Assembly (NCBI RefSeq): GCF_003997495.1
Contig: NZ_RZRU01000026.1
Span: 1-64,000, forward strand
Direction: 5' to 3'
DNA: 64,000 nt
DNA from: Mesorhizobium sp. M7A.F.Ca.US.008.03.1.1
Lineage (GTDB): Bacteria; Pseudomonadota; Alphaproteobacteria; Rhizobiales; Rhizobiaceae
A program made the position numbers and the translations under genes. Below, piece by piece: positions 52,302 through 60,012 of the stretch (positions within the stretch are counted from its first letter, which is position 1; each line of letters starts with the position of its first letter). The notes below the pieces were generated by a model. That model did no database searches and was not told the DNA's origin. It saw only the letters and a list, made by a program, of their open reading frames with translations.

Positions 52302-53795
52302 ATGATCAAGCACAATCCGCCTTCCCCCGAACCCCTGCACCGCGCCATTGCGCGGTTCGGCCAGGCCACCGTGCTGGTGGTCGGCGACTTCATCCTCGAT
52401 CGTTTCGTCAACGGCGTCATTGAGCGGATCTCGCCGGAGGCGCCGATCCCGGTGCTGCATGGGCGCGGCGAGACCTCGACCATGGGCGGCGCCGGCAATG
52501 TCGTGGCCAACATCGTTTCGCTCGGCGCGTCCGTCGTTCCCGTGTCGGTGATCGGCGCTGATTCAGCCGGTGACAATCTGGTGCGCATGCTGCGGGAACT
52601 CGGCGCCGATACGGCGGGCCTCTCGCAAGAGCGTGGCCGCATGACCTCGTCGAAGAGCCGCTTCAGCGCGCTCAACCAGCAGGTGCTGCGCTTCGACGAG
52701 GAAGAGATCAAGCCGCTGGGTGCTGCGGAGCGCGCTGGCCTGATCCGGCATTTCCGCGATGCGCTGCCGCGCGCCGACATCGTCATCCTGTCCGATTACG
52801 GCAAGGGCATCCTGCTCGACGGTGTTGCCGCTGATCTGATCGCCATCTGCCGCGAGGCGGGAAAGCCGGTGCTGGTCGACCCGAAGGGCCGCGACTACGC
52901 GCGCTATGCCAGGGCGACCGCCATTACCCCCAACCGCAAGGAACTCGGCGAGGCCGTCGGCCATGCGGTGTTCGCCGATGACGAGATCGTGGCTGCGGCA
53001 CGCCAGCTGATTTCGGCACATGGCTTCGACTTCGTCGTTGCGACGCGCAGCGAAAAGGGCATGAGCGTGGTCGGCCCCGACGAGGCGCGCCACATCGCCA
53101 CCCAGGCGCGCGAAGTGTTCGACGTTTCGGGCGCCGGCGACACGGTGATCGCGAGCTTCGCGCTGGCGCTGGCCGTAGGCGCCGATACGGTCATGGCGGC
53201 TTCGATCGCCAATGCCGCTGGTGGCGTCGTGGTGGGAAAACGCGGCACCGCGCGGCTGACGGTCGAGGAACTCACCGGCGCGCTGTTCCGCTCGCATGGA
53301 CCGACGGCCCACAAGGACGCCATCCTCGATGCCACGTCGGCTGCGCGCATGGTCGCGGCGTGGAAGGAAGAGGGCCTGAGCGTCGGCTTCACCAATGGCT
53401 GCTTCGACATCCTGCATGCCGGCCATGTCAGCTTGCTGCACGCGGCGCGCAGCCAGTGCGACCGGCTGGTGCTCGGCCTCAACAGCGATGCCTCGGTGCG
53501 GCGACTGAAGGGCGCCGGCCGGCCGGTCAACGACCAGCACGACCGCGCCTGTGTGCTGGCAGCACTTGCCTCGGTCGACGCGGTCGTGGTGTTCGAGGAA
53601 GATACGCCGCTGGCGCTGATCGAAGCGCTGCTGCCCGACATACTGGTCAAGGGCGCCGATTACACGGTCGACACCGTGGTCGGCGCCGATGCGGTGCAGA
53701 AAGCCGGCGGCCGCGTCGTGCTGGTCGATCTCGTCGCCGGTAAAAGCACCACCAACACCATTGGCAAATTGCGCGCCGGCGGCACCACAAACTGA
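52302..53795 (+). CDS. hldE: Bifunctional heptose-7-P kinase / heptose-1-P adenylyltransferase
   Basis: The 497-residue protein fuses two activities. Residues 1 to about 320 are a PfkB-type kinase with V-V-G-D-F-I-L-D-R-F-V near residue 20, I-S-P-E-A-P-I-P-V, G-G-A-G-N-V-V-A-N, and D-V-S-G-A-G-D-T-V near 278. It phosphorylates D-glycero-D-manno-heptose 7-phosphate at C-1. Residues from about 355 are a cytidylyltransferase-like domain with F-T-N-G-C-F-D-I-L-H-A-G-H-V that adds ADP. The ATG at 52302 lies only a few bases after a stretch with no strong ribosome site. gmhA follows after seven bases. Confidence 0.93.
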   Translation: MIKHNPPSPEPLHRAIARFGQATVLVVGDFILDRFVNGVIERISPEAPIPVLHGRGETSTMGGAGNVVANIVSLGASVVPVSVIGADSAGDNLVRMLRELGADTAGLSQERGRMTSSKSRFSALNQQVLRFDEEEIKPLGAAERAGLIRHFRDALPRADIVILSDYGKGILLDGVAADLIAICREAGKPVLVDPKGRDYARYARATAITPNRKELGEAVGHAVFADDEIVAAARQLISAHGFDFVVATRSEKGMSVVGPDEARHIATQAREVFDVSGAGDTVIASFALALAVGADTVMAASIANAAGGVVVGKRGTARLTVEELTGALFRSHGPTAHKDAILDATSAARMVAAWKEEGLSVGFTNGCFDILHAGHVSLLHAARSQCDRLVLGLNSDASVRRLKGAGRPVNDQHDRACVLAALASVDAVVVFEEDTPLALIEALLPDILVKGADYTVDTVVGADAVQKAGGRVVLVDLVAGKSTTNTIGKLRAGGTTN

Positions 53796-53802
53796 GGGTT
53801 TC

Positions 53803-54375
53803 ATGTCCGACTTGAACGATTACCTTGTCCGCTCGGCGGCTGCCATATCAGCCATGGTCGAACGGGACCTGACCGGTGAGATGGAGCAGGCAGCGAGCGC
53901 GGTGGTGACGGCGCTTTCGTCGGGGAAAGCCTTGCTCATCGCCGGCAATGGCGGCTCTGCCAGCGACGCCATCCACATTGCCGGCGAACTGGTCGGCCGC
54001 TTTCTCAAGGAGCGCAAGGCCTACAATGTCATCGCGTTGCCGGCCAATGCAGCGGTGCTGACCGCCTGGGGCAACGACTATGGCTTCGACACGGTATTTT
54101 CGCGCCAGGTCGAGGCGCATGGCGCGGCCGGCGGCGTGCTTCTGGCAATCTCGACCAGCGGCAATTCGCCGAGCATCCTCGCCGCCGCCGAACAGGCACG
54201 GAGGATGGACATGACGGTGATCGGCATGACCGGCGACACCGGCGGCAAGCTGAAGCCTCTGTCCGATATCCTGCTCAACGTGCCGTCGACCTCGACGCCG
54301 ATCATCCAGCAGGGGCATCTGTGCCTTTATCATCATCTGTGCGAGGTGGTCGAAGCGCGCCTCAGCAATGGCTGA
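53803..54375 (+). CDS. gmhA: Sedoheptulose 7-phosphate isomerase
   Basis: The 190-residue SIS-domain protein has L-I-A-G-N-G-G-S-A-S-D-A near residue 47, A-W-G-N-D-Y-G-F near 90, S-T-S-G-N-S-P-S near 115 and Q-Q-G-H-L-C-L-Y-H-H near 170, typical of GmhA. It converts sedoheptulose 7-phosphate to D-glycero-D-manno-heptose 7-phosphate, the first step of heptose synthesis, and binds zinc through the late histidines. It starts seven bases after hldE and overlaps gmhB by eight bases, so the three are an operon. Confidence 0.93.
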   Translation: MSDLNDYLVRSAAAISAMVERDLTGEMEQAASAVVTALSSGKALLIAGNGGSASDAIHIAGELVGRFLKERKAYNVIALPANAAVLTAWGNDYGFDTVFSRQVEAHGAAGGVLLAISTSGNSPSILAAAEQARRMDMTVIGMTGDTGGKLKPLSDILLNVPSTSTPIIQQGHLCLYHHLCEVVEARLSNG

Positions 54376-55027
54376 TCCCACGACCTCTGGCGGCTATCCG
54401 CTGGCGGAGCCGGGCCTATGGGTCGAGCAGGTCGGCTCAAGGGTGTTCGCTGCCGGCTCGCCGGCGCTGTTCCTCGATCGCGACGGCACCATCAACGTCG
54501 ATACGGGCTACCCGGATGATCCGGCCGAAATGGTGCTGCGCGCGGATATAGCCGAGGTGATAGCCGCCGCCAACCGGGCCGGCATTCCCGTCATCATCGT
54601 CACCAACCAGTCGGGCATCGCGCGCGGCTATTTCGGCTGGGGCGATTTCGCCGCCGTCAATGGCCGCGTCCTCGAGCTGCTGCGCGCCGACAGTGCATTC
54701 GTCGATATGGTCCTTGCCTGCGCCTATCACGAGGCGGGCTCCGGCCCGCTCGCGGCCGCAGATCATCCGATGCGCAAGCCCAATCCGGGCATGCTGCTTG
54801 AGGCGGCCAGCCGTCTCCGGCTCGATCTGCGGCGTTCGCTGATCGTCGGCGACAAGGAGGCCGATATGGAGGCGGGACAACGCGCCGGCCTCTCGCAGGG
54901 CTGGCTGGTGGACGGGCAAGCGGCTGTCGGACCGGGCTTCACAATTCGGCCTTGGTGCGACCGCGCGGACTTCGACGGCCTGCTCGCTGCGATAGCTGCA
55001 CTTGGGGCCGTTTCGGGCGCGTCGTAA
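54368..55027 (+). CDS. gmhB: D-glycero-D-manno-heptose 1,7-bisphosphate phosphatase
   Basis: The 219-residue HAD phosphatase has the nucleophile motif A-L-F-L-D-R-D-G-T-I-N (Asp37, Asp39), I-V-T-N-Q-S-G near residue 77, and R-K-P-N-P-G-M-L near 136 with V-G-D-K-E-A-D after it. GmhB removes the C-7 phosphate in heptose synthesis. Family members usually bind zinc through C-x-H...C-x-C; here only Cys118 remains of that set (Tyr120 and H-P-M replace the others), so this is the zinc-free form. A 30-residue N-terminal extension precedes the core. It overlaps gmhA by eight bases. Confidence 0.9.
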   Translation: MADPTTSGGYPLAEPGLWVEQVGSRVFAAGSPALFLDRDGTINVDTGYPDDPAEMVLRADIAEVIAAANRAGIPVIIVTNQSGIARGYFGWGDFAAVNGRVLELLRADSAFVDMVLACAYHEAGSGPLAAADHPMRKPNPGMLLEAASRLRLDLRRSLIVGDKEADMEAGQRAGLSQGWLVDGQAAVGPGFTIRPWCDRADFDGLLAAIAALGAVSGAS

Positions 55028-55031
55028 CGGT

Positions 55032-55826
55032 TTATACCCGATCGTTGTCTCGCCAGGCTTCATAGAGCTTGGCCTCGGTGGCGAACGAATACACCATCAC
55101 CAGCATGGAATAGACGAACCCGTGCCGGCCGCACAGGAAGTAGCGCTTGGCCAGGTAAAACTTCAGGAAGTTGCCAAGCGGCGACAGCACCAGTCTTATC
55201 AGGCCAGGCTTCTTGGCTCGTTCGACCAGCGTGGCGACCTTGAAGCTGGAGTAGGTGTTGGCTCTCGCCAGATCCTCGGCAATAGTCATTTCGCGGCGAT
55301 GCAGCAGCACGCCATTTTCTATGGTGCCGGTTTCGCCCGGCACCTCGAACGACTCATGGACCCGCAGATTGAGGTCCATGGTCGCCTTGTCGCGGCGGAA
55401 AAGACGCAGCAGCCTGTTGTGCAGCACCCATCGGTGCGCATAGCCGTAACCCTTCAGCTTGTCGCGGCGCCTGATGTACCATCCGTCGAAAGCGTCATTC
55501 CCAAGCTGCGTCACATTCATGATCGACTGCCTGAGAACGTCGTCGATGGCCTCGTCGGCTTCAATCGAAAGGCACCACGGTTGCGTGGCCTGATCGAGCG
55601 CGAATTGCCGCTGACGAGGAAAGCCCGGCCAATCATTGTGAAACAGCCGTATCGGGTAGCCCTTGGCGATGAACCCATTCACGACGTCCAGAGTGCTGTC
55701 CGTCGAGCCTGAATCGACGACGATGATCTCGGCGCAGAAGTCGACGCTTTCCAGGCATTCGCCGATCATGTCGGCCTCGTTCATGCAGATGACCAGCGCC
55801 GAAACCGGGCTAGAAAATCGAGTCAT
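55032..55826 (-). CDS. Family 2 glycosyltransferase, WaaE/LgtF type
   Basis: The 264-residue GT2 enzyme starts M-T-R-F-S-S-P-V-S-A-L-V-I-C-M-N-E at 55826. It has the nucleotide-sugar site V-V-D-S-G-S-T-D near residue 38 and the metal-binding W-C-L-S-I-E-A-D-E near 86, plus R-R-R-D-K-L and W-V-L-H-N-R-L-L-R later. The pattern matches WaaE/LgtF-type beta-glucosyltransferases that decorate the heptose of LPS core. It is convergent with gmhB, four bases apart, in the LPS region, so a core-assembly role is likely. The sugar it moves is not certain. Confidence 0.85.
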   Translation of the reverse strand: MTRFSSPVSALVICMNEADMIGECLESVDFCAEIIVVDSGSTDSTLDVVNGFIAKGYPIRLFHNDWPGFPRQRQFALDQATQPWCLSIEADEAIDDVLRQSIMNVTQLGNDAFDGWYIRRRDKLKGYGYAHRWVLHNRLLRLFRRDKATMDLNLRVHESFEVPGETGTIENGVLLHRREMTIAEDLARANTYSSFKVATLVERAKKPGLIRLVLSPLGNFLKFYLAKRYFLCGRHGFVYSMLVMVYSFATEAKLYEAWRDNDRV

Positions 55827-56080
55827 CGTCCCACCCCACGGCACACTGTTCTCGGAATTGGGCTGCCCTGCGCCACCTGTATTGTGCAATCCCGAAAGCG
55901 CTATGCGCTTTTTCCCAGGAAAACCGTTACACACTTTTTCTGGAATTGCTCTAGGAAACCAACAAGGCGGCTACGGCTGGACATCCGGCCTCACAGGAGT
56001 GCCTATCGAACGCCAAAGCGGCGCTGATATGGCGAGGCGTTCAAGCCGCATCGGCGAAATCCCGCTGCGGTTCAACCGGC

Positions 56081-56560
56081 TCAAGGCTGTGCGAACGAGA
56101 CCAGCCCTTCGTCCTTGACCCGGCGGATGGTGAGCGCGGTTCGCACCGTGTCGACATTCGGGGTCGAGGTCAGTTCCTCGATGACGAAGGTCTGGAAGGC
56201 GCCGAGGTCGCTCGCCACGCAATGCAGCAGGAAATCGGATTCGCCCGACACCATCCAGGCGTCACGTACGATCGGCCAGCCGCGGGTGCGCTCGGCAAAG
56301 ATGCGCAGCTCGGCATCGGCCTGATGATGCAGGCCGACCAGGCAGAAGGCAACGATATCGAGGCCGAGCGCTGGTGCGTTGAGCAGAGCGCGGTAGCCAC
56401 GGATGATGCCAGCTTCCTCAAGGCGCTTGACGCGGCGCAGGCATGGCGGCGCCGAAATGCCGACGCGGTTCGACAGTTCGACATTGGTCATGCGGCCGTC
56501 GCCCTGCAATTCGCGCAGGATCTTCCAGTCGATGGCGTCGAGGTCGGCCTTGAGCGGCAT
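56081..56560 (-). CDS. lrp: Lrp/AsnC-family transcriptional regulator
   Basis: The 159-residue protein has the Lrp helix-turn-helix (L-D-A-I-D-W-K-I-L-R-E-L near residue 6, N-R-V-G-I-S-A-P-P-C-L-R-R-V-K-R-L-E near 30-47) and the RAM sensor domain with V-A-F-C-L-V-G-L and V-V-S-G-E-S-D-F-L-L near 104. These bind amino acids and control metabolism. It is divergent from trxB, with lsrB after that, an order I recall from Sinorhizobium (lrp-trxB-lsrB). A 17-base palindrome lies 27 bases upstream of its start, a likely self-operator. Confidence 0.9.
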   Translation of the reverse strand: MPLKADLDAIDWKILRELQGDGRMTNVELSNRVGISAPPCLRRVKRLEEAGIIRGYRALLNAPALGLDIVAFCLVGLHHQADAELRIFAERTRGWPIVRDAWMVSGESDFLLHCVASDLGAFQTFVIEELTSTPNVDTVRTALTIRRVKDEGLVSFAQP

Positions 56561-56586
56561 GGGGGCTCTCGATCATGAGGGGCAAT

Positions 56587-56603
56587 ACGCAAGAATCTTG
56601 CGT
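56587..56603. promoter_or_regulatory. Palindromic operator ACGCAAG-AAT-CTTGCGT
   Basis: A perfect seven-base inverted repeat with a three-base centre lies 27 bases upstream of the lrp start, in the gap shared with divergent trxB. It is the expected place for Lrp self-control. Confidence 0.7.
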
Positions 56604-56807
56604 GATTTTGTAATTAAACGGCTTCGCTGTCCATTCCATCCTTCGCCCGTATATTTCGCGGGATCAGCGGGCGACAGGTGTGACAAAGCTTTCCGGGGAC
56701 GAACTCCAACTTGCCTTGCTGGCGTCGTGGGCAACACTTACATTACGCGCGACAATGATCGAGTTTTCCATGCCGCAATTGCCGGCAGCCCTCCGCAGAG
56801 GCTTTAG

Positions 56808-57782
56808 ATGACCACCAAGCACGCGCCCGTTCTCATCATCGGTTCCGGCCCGGCCGGGTATACGGCGGCCGTCTATGCCGCCCGCGCCATGCTGAAGCCG
56901 ATGCTGGTCGCCGGCCTGCAGCAAGGCGGGCAGTTGATGATCACCACCGATGTCGAGAACTATCCCGGCTTCGCCGACCCGATCCAGGGTCCGTGGCTGA
57001 TGGAGCAGATGCTGAAACAGGCCGAGCATGTCGGCACCGACATCATCAACGACATCATCACCGAGGTCGACCTCAACGTGCGACCGTTCCGTGCCAAGGG
57101 CGATTCCGGTACCACCTACACCGCCGACGCTCTGATCATCGCCACCGGCGCGCAAGCGAAATGGCTGGGCATTCCGACCGAGCAGGACTTCATGGGTTTT
57201 GGCGTCTCGGCCTGCGCCACCTGCGACGGCTTCTTCTACCGGGGCAAGGATGTCGCGGTGATCGGCGGCGGCAATTCAGCAGTGGAAGAGGCGCTCTATC
57301 TGTCCAATCTCGCCAGGAGCGTGACGGTCATCCACAGGCGCAGCGATTTTCGCGCCGAACGTATCCTGCGCGAGCGGCTTCTGAAGAAGGACAATGTCCG
57401 CGTCATCTGGGACACGATCGTCGACGAGATCACCGGTCGGCCCGGCAAGACGCCGCTGCCGCCCTCGGTCGAGGGGCTGAAGCTCAAGCATGCGGTGACC
57501 GGCGAGATGTCGCACCTCAAGATCGACGGCGTGTTCGTGGCCATCGGCCATGCGCCGGCGGTTGAACTGTTCGCCGGCAAGCTCAAGCAGAAGCCGAACG
57601 GCTATCTGTGGACGGCGCCGGATTCGACCCGCACCGATGTGCCGGGCGTGTTCGCGGCCGGCGATGTGACCGACGATATCTACCGCCAGGCGGTCACGGC
57701 AGCGGGGCTCGGCTGCATGGCCGCACTCGAGGCGGAGAAGTATCTGGCCGGCATCGAAGTGCATCGCGAAGCGGCCGAGTAG
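56808..57782 (+). CDS. trxB: Thioredoxin-disulfide reductase
   Basis: TrxB passes electrons from NADPH through FAD to thioredoxin. The 324-residue protein has the FAD loop L-I-I-G-S-G-P-A-G-Y-T near residue 9, A-T-G-A-Q-A near 112, the redox pair A-C-A-T-C-D-G (Cys136, Cys139), the NADPH loop V-I-G-G-G-N-S-A-V near 154, and the closing G-V-F-A-A-G-D-V-T-D near 287. It is divergent from lrp and is followed by lsrB after 80 bases. LsrB is known to activate trxB in Sinorhizobium; that link here is inference. Confidence 0.95.
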   Translation: MTTKHAPVLIIGSGPAGYTAAVYAARAMLKPMLVAGLQQGGQLMITTDVENYPGFADPIQGPWLMEQMLKQAEHVGTDIINDIITEVDLNVRPFRAKGDSGTTYTADALIIATGAQAKWLGIPTEQDFMGFGVSACATCDGFFYRGKDVAVIGGGNSAVEEALYLSNLARSVTVIHRRSDFRAERILRERLLKKDNVRVIWDTIVDEITGRPGKTPLPPSVEGLKLKHAVTGEMSHLKIDGVFVAIGHAPAVELFAGKLKQKPNGYLWTAPDSTRTDVPGVFAAGDVTDDIYRQAVTAAGLGCMAALEAEKYLAGIEVHREAAE

Positions 57783-57862
57783 AGAGTTCAGAGAGCGGCT
57801 TAGAAAACGCCGTGTAAAAGCCTGATTTTTCATTCAGACGCCAAAACAGAACGAGGGGAATC

Positions 57863-58759
57863 ATGGCGTTGGACTGGGACAAGCTACGCGTGTTTCACGC
57901 TGCGGCGGAGGCGGGGTCGTTTACCCATGCGGCCGAGACATTGCATCTGTCGCAATCGGCGATCTCGCGGCAGGTCAGCGCGCTCGAGCATGATGTCGGC
58001 GTGCCGCTGTTCAACCGCCACGCCCGCGGGCTGGTGTTGACCGAGCAGGGTGAGATGCTGTTTCGCACGGCGCATGACGTGCTGATGAAGCTGGAGACAA
58101 TAAAGTCCCGGCTGACCGAGACCAAGGATCGCCCCTCGGGCGTGCTGCGGGTGACGACGACGGTGGGGCTGGGCGCCGGCTGGCTGACCGAGCGGGTGCA
58201 GGAATTCATCGAGCTCTATCCCGAAATCAGCCTGCAGTTGATCCTCGCCAACGAGGAACTCGACCTCACCATGCGCCAGGCCGATTGTGCCATCCGGCTG
58301 CGCCAGCCGCAGCAGCCGGACCTGATCCAACGCCGCCTGTTCACCGTGCATTTCCATCTCTACGCGGCGCCATCCTATGTCGCCAAGTACGGCAAGCCGT
58401 CTTCCGTTGCAGAGCTGAAGGCCCACCGCATCGTCACCTTCGGCGTGCCGGTGCCGTCGCATCTGTCGGAGCTGAACTGGCTGGAAACGGTCGGTGATTT
58501 CGAAGGCGGACAAAGAGTGCCGACGCTGCAGATCAACGACATATTGTCGATCAAGCGTGCGGTGCAGGGTGGCGCCGGCATCGCCATGCTGCCCGACTAT
58601 GTGATCAGCAAGGACTCCGATCTGGTGCAGCTGCTGCCGGAGACCGAGGTGCCGTCTTTCGACACCTATTTTGCCTATCCGGATGCGATGAAGAACCAGG
58701 CCAAGCTGCACGTGTTCCGTGACTTTATCATCGCCAAGGCTAGAAGCTGGTCATTCTAA
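57863..58759 (+). CDS. lsrB: LysR-type regulator LsrB/VtlR
   Basis: The 298-residue LysR protein starts M-A-L-D-W-D-K-L-R-V-F-H-A-A-A-E-A-G-S with GAGGGG upstream. The helix-turn-helix is L-S-Q-S-A-I-S-R-Q-V-S-A-L-E near residues 31-44 and the sensor domain contains R-Q-A-D-C-A-I-R-L near 135. The sequence and the lrp-trxB-lsrB order match the rhizobial LsrB / Brucella and Agrobacterium VtlR group, which control redox, envelope and small-RNA (AbcR) genes. A candidate AbcR-like RNA lies 800 bases downstream. Confidence 0.87.
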   Translation: MALDWDKLRVFHAAAEAGSFTHAAETLHLSQSAISRQVSALEHDVGVPLFNRHARGLVLTEQGEMLFRTAHDVLMKLETIKSRLTETKDRPSGVLRVTTTVGLGAGWLTERVQEFIELYPEISLQLILANEELDLTMRQADCAIRLRQPQQPDLIQRRLFTVHFHLYAAPSYVAKYGKPSSVAELKAHRIVTFGVPVPSHLSELNWLETVGDFEGGQRVPTLQINDILSIKRAVQGGAGIAMLPDYVISKDSDLVQLLPETEVPSFDTYFAYPDAMKNQAKLHVFRDFIIAKARSWSF

Positions 58760-58793
58760 GCAACGTGCCCTGAGATGGCGCTGCCGGTTTCAC

Positions 58794-59291
58794 CTACCCC
58801 CGCCAGGGCGACAGCCGAGGCAGCCAGCCCGGGACGTTGCGGCGGTAGGTGTCGTATTCGGCGCCGTAGCGGTGGGCCAAGGTCGGCTCCTCGTAGAACC
58901 GCACGAACGAGCCCATGGCGATCGCGCCGATGACTGCATAGGCGGCCAGCATCCAGCTCGAGAACAGCAATGCCTGGCCGAGGATGATCGACAGCACGGC
59001 GACATACATCGGGTTGCGGACATGACGGTAGATGCCGCCGATCACCAACCTCTCGGTAGGCGCGACCGGGGCGGGCGTGCCGAGGCCCTCAAGCGCGAAT
59101 CGACCGAAGGCATGCAGCAGCGCTGCGATCGCGGCGGCGATCAGAAGCCCGCCGACGGGGACAAAGCCCGGCAGACCAGACCACGGCAAGCCCCAGCGAT
59201 CGGTCAACAGCCACGGCACCAGCCCGGCAACCACGCAGGGCGCCGCGATGAAGAAGGCCGCACTGCCGGCGATCGCCGAAAACGTGCGCAT
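58794..59291 (-). CDS. Isoprenylcysteine methyltransferase-family membrane protein
   Basis: The 165-residue protein has four predicted spans and the ICMT/PEMT signature H-V-R-N-P-M-Y-V-A-V near residue 90, followed by R-F-Y-E-E-P-T-L-A-H-R-Y-G-A-E-Y near 136 with the S-adenosylmethionine-site Glu. Such enzymes methylate lipids, isoprenoid cysteines or small molecules in the membrane. I take the ATG at 59291, which has GGGAGGAAG upstream; a longer frame is unlikely. It is convergent with lsrB, 35 bases away. Confidence 0.85.
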   Translation of the reverse strand: MRTFSAIAGSAAFFIAAPCVVAGLVPWLLTDRWGLPWSGLPGFVPVGGLLIAAAIAALLHAFGRFALEGLGTPAPVAPTERLVIGGIYRHVRNPMYVAVLSIILGQALLFSSWMLAAYAVIGAIAMGSFVRFYEEPTLAHRYGAEYDTYRRNVPGWLPRLSPWRG

Positions 59292-59545
59292 TGGCTGCTT
59301 CCTCCCCGATTGCCTTAGAAATGCACGCCTGCTGCCCGCTTCCACATCATTGCCCAGTTTTGGCATTTCGAGCCGAAAGCCAGCCGAGATTGGCGATTCT
59401 GTAGTTGCAATTGCCCGATTCAGCGCTCCATTTCGACGATTCTGCTGGTCCTATTGGCTTCTGGAATGGGTTAGACCACAGCCTGCGTCTTTTTGCATGT
59501 GTGTGTTGCAAAATAGATGCTTGTTTCTTGGGCATGATGAGCACA

Positions 59546-59551
59546 TATATA
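59546..59551 (+). promoter_or_regulatory. -10 element (TATATA) of the candidate small RNA
   Basis: TATATA lies seven bases before the predicted first base near 59558. Upstream candidates for the -35 are TTGTTT (59521) or CTTGGG (59527), neither ideal, so an activator is possible. A TTGCAA sequence lies a little further upstream. Confidence 0.45.
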
Positions 59552-59557
59552 GATCAT

Positions 59558-59669
59558 CTCCTGGGCGCGTTCTCCTCCCATTAGCGCCCTCGAGTGTTCC
59601 CCTCTGGAGGTTAGCCTTAACAGGCACTCCAATCAAACTCAGCCGGATCTTCATTGATCCGGCTTTTTT
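59558..59669 (+). ncRNA. Candidate small RNA, AbcR/alpha-r15-like
   Basis: About 112 bases form three hairpins. The first is GGGCGC/GCGCCC (59563-59568 with 59584-59589) around a loop that contains CTCCTCCCA, complementary to Shine-Dalgarno sequences. The second pairs GAGTG/CACTC (59592-59596 with 59625-59629) and exposes CCCCTC. The third is a Rho-independent terminator. This three-hairpin form with CU-rich anti-Shine-Dalgarno loops is that of AbcR and related alphaproteobacterial trans-acting RNAs that block translation of transporter mRNAs with Hfq. The exact family (AbcR/alpha-r15 or alpha-r14) and the 5' end are inferred. Confidence 0.65.
59641..59669 (+). terminator. Terminator of the candidate small RNA
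   Basis: AGCCGGATC (59641-59649) pairs perfectly with GATCCGGCT (59656-59664) across a six-base loop and is followed by a T run to 59669. It is one of the strongest terminators in the window and has no coding gene upstream on this strand. Confidence 0.9.
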
Positions 59670-59789
59670 GTTGCCTGTGCCCTGTTGGGCCGGCCAAAAA
59701 TTCCATCACAATTGCCACGTAACGGTGACATGTAACCTCTGGTAACATATCCCGGACGCCCGCGACCTGCTATGTGGATCATAGGACGC

Positions 59790-59975
59790 GGTGTGGTTCG
59801 GACGGGAGATGGGGGCATCACTCGTACGGCCCGGGCTCAGGCGGCTACCGCGTCCGAACCGTTTCTCCGCCTGATTTCGGCGGCATCAAATGCGGCGGAC
59901 CTGCCGTTTTACCTCCCAAGGAAACGGTCCGCGAACAAAACGACGTCCGGTCCCCGCCGGACGTCGTTTTCTTTT
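59790..59975 (+). ncRNA. Second candidate small RNA, 5' end unknown
   Basis: Just after the first small RNA, about 185 bases fold into successive stems. They are GGTTCGGACG/CGTCCGAACC (59795-59804 with 59851-59860), CCGCC/GGCGG (59867-59883), and GCGGA...CCGTTT/AAACGG...TCCGC (59895-59932), the last with loop TACCTCCCAAGG that again exposes CCTCCC. A 14-base-pair terminator closes the unit. No open frame here looks coding. A promoter is not obvious. It might be a tandem relative of the first RNA or an unrelated one. Confidence 0.5.
59937..59975. terminator. Bidirectional terminator, 14-bp stem
   Basis: AAAACGACGTCCGG (59937-59950) and CCGGACGTCGTTTT (59957-59970) form a perfect stem with a six-base loop. 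On the plus strand it is followed by CTTTTG and on the minus strand by GTTC after TTTT. On the minus strand it ends the EF-G2 gene; on the plus strand it ends the second small-RNA candidate. Confidence 0.85.
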
Positions 59976-60012
59976 GTCCCCCTCGAATCAGTTCGAGAGG
60001 AACGCCACGCCA

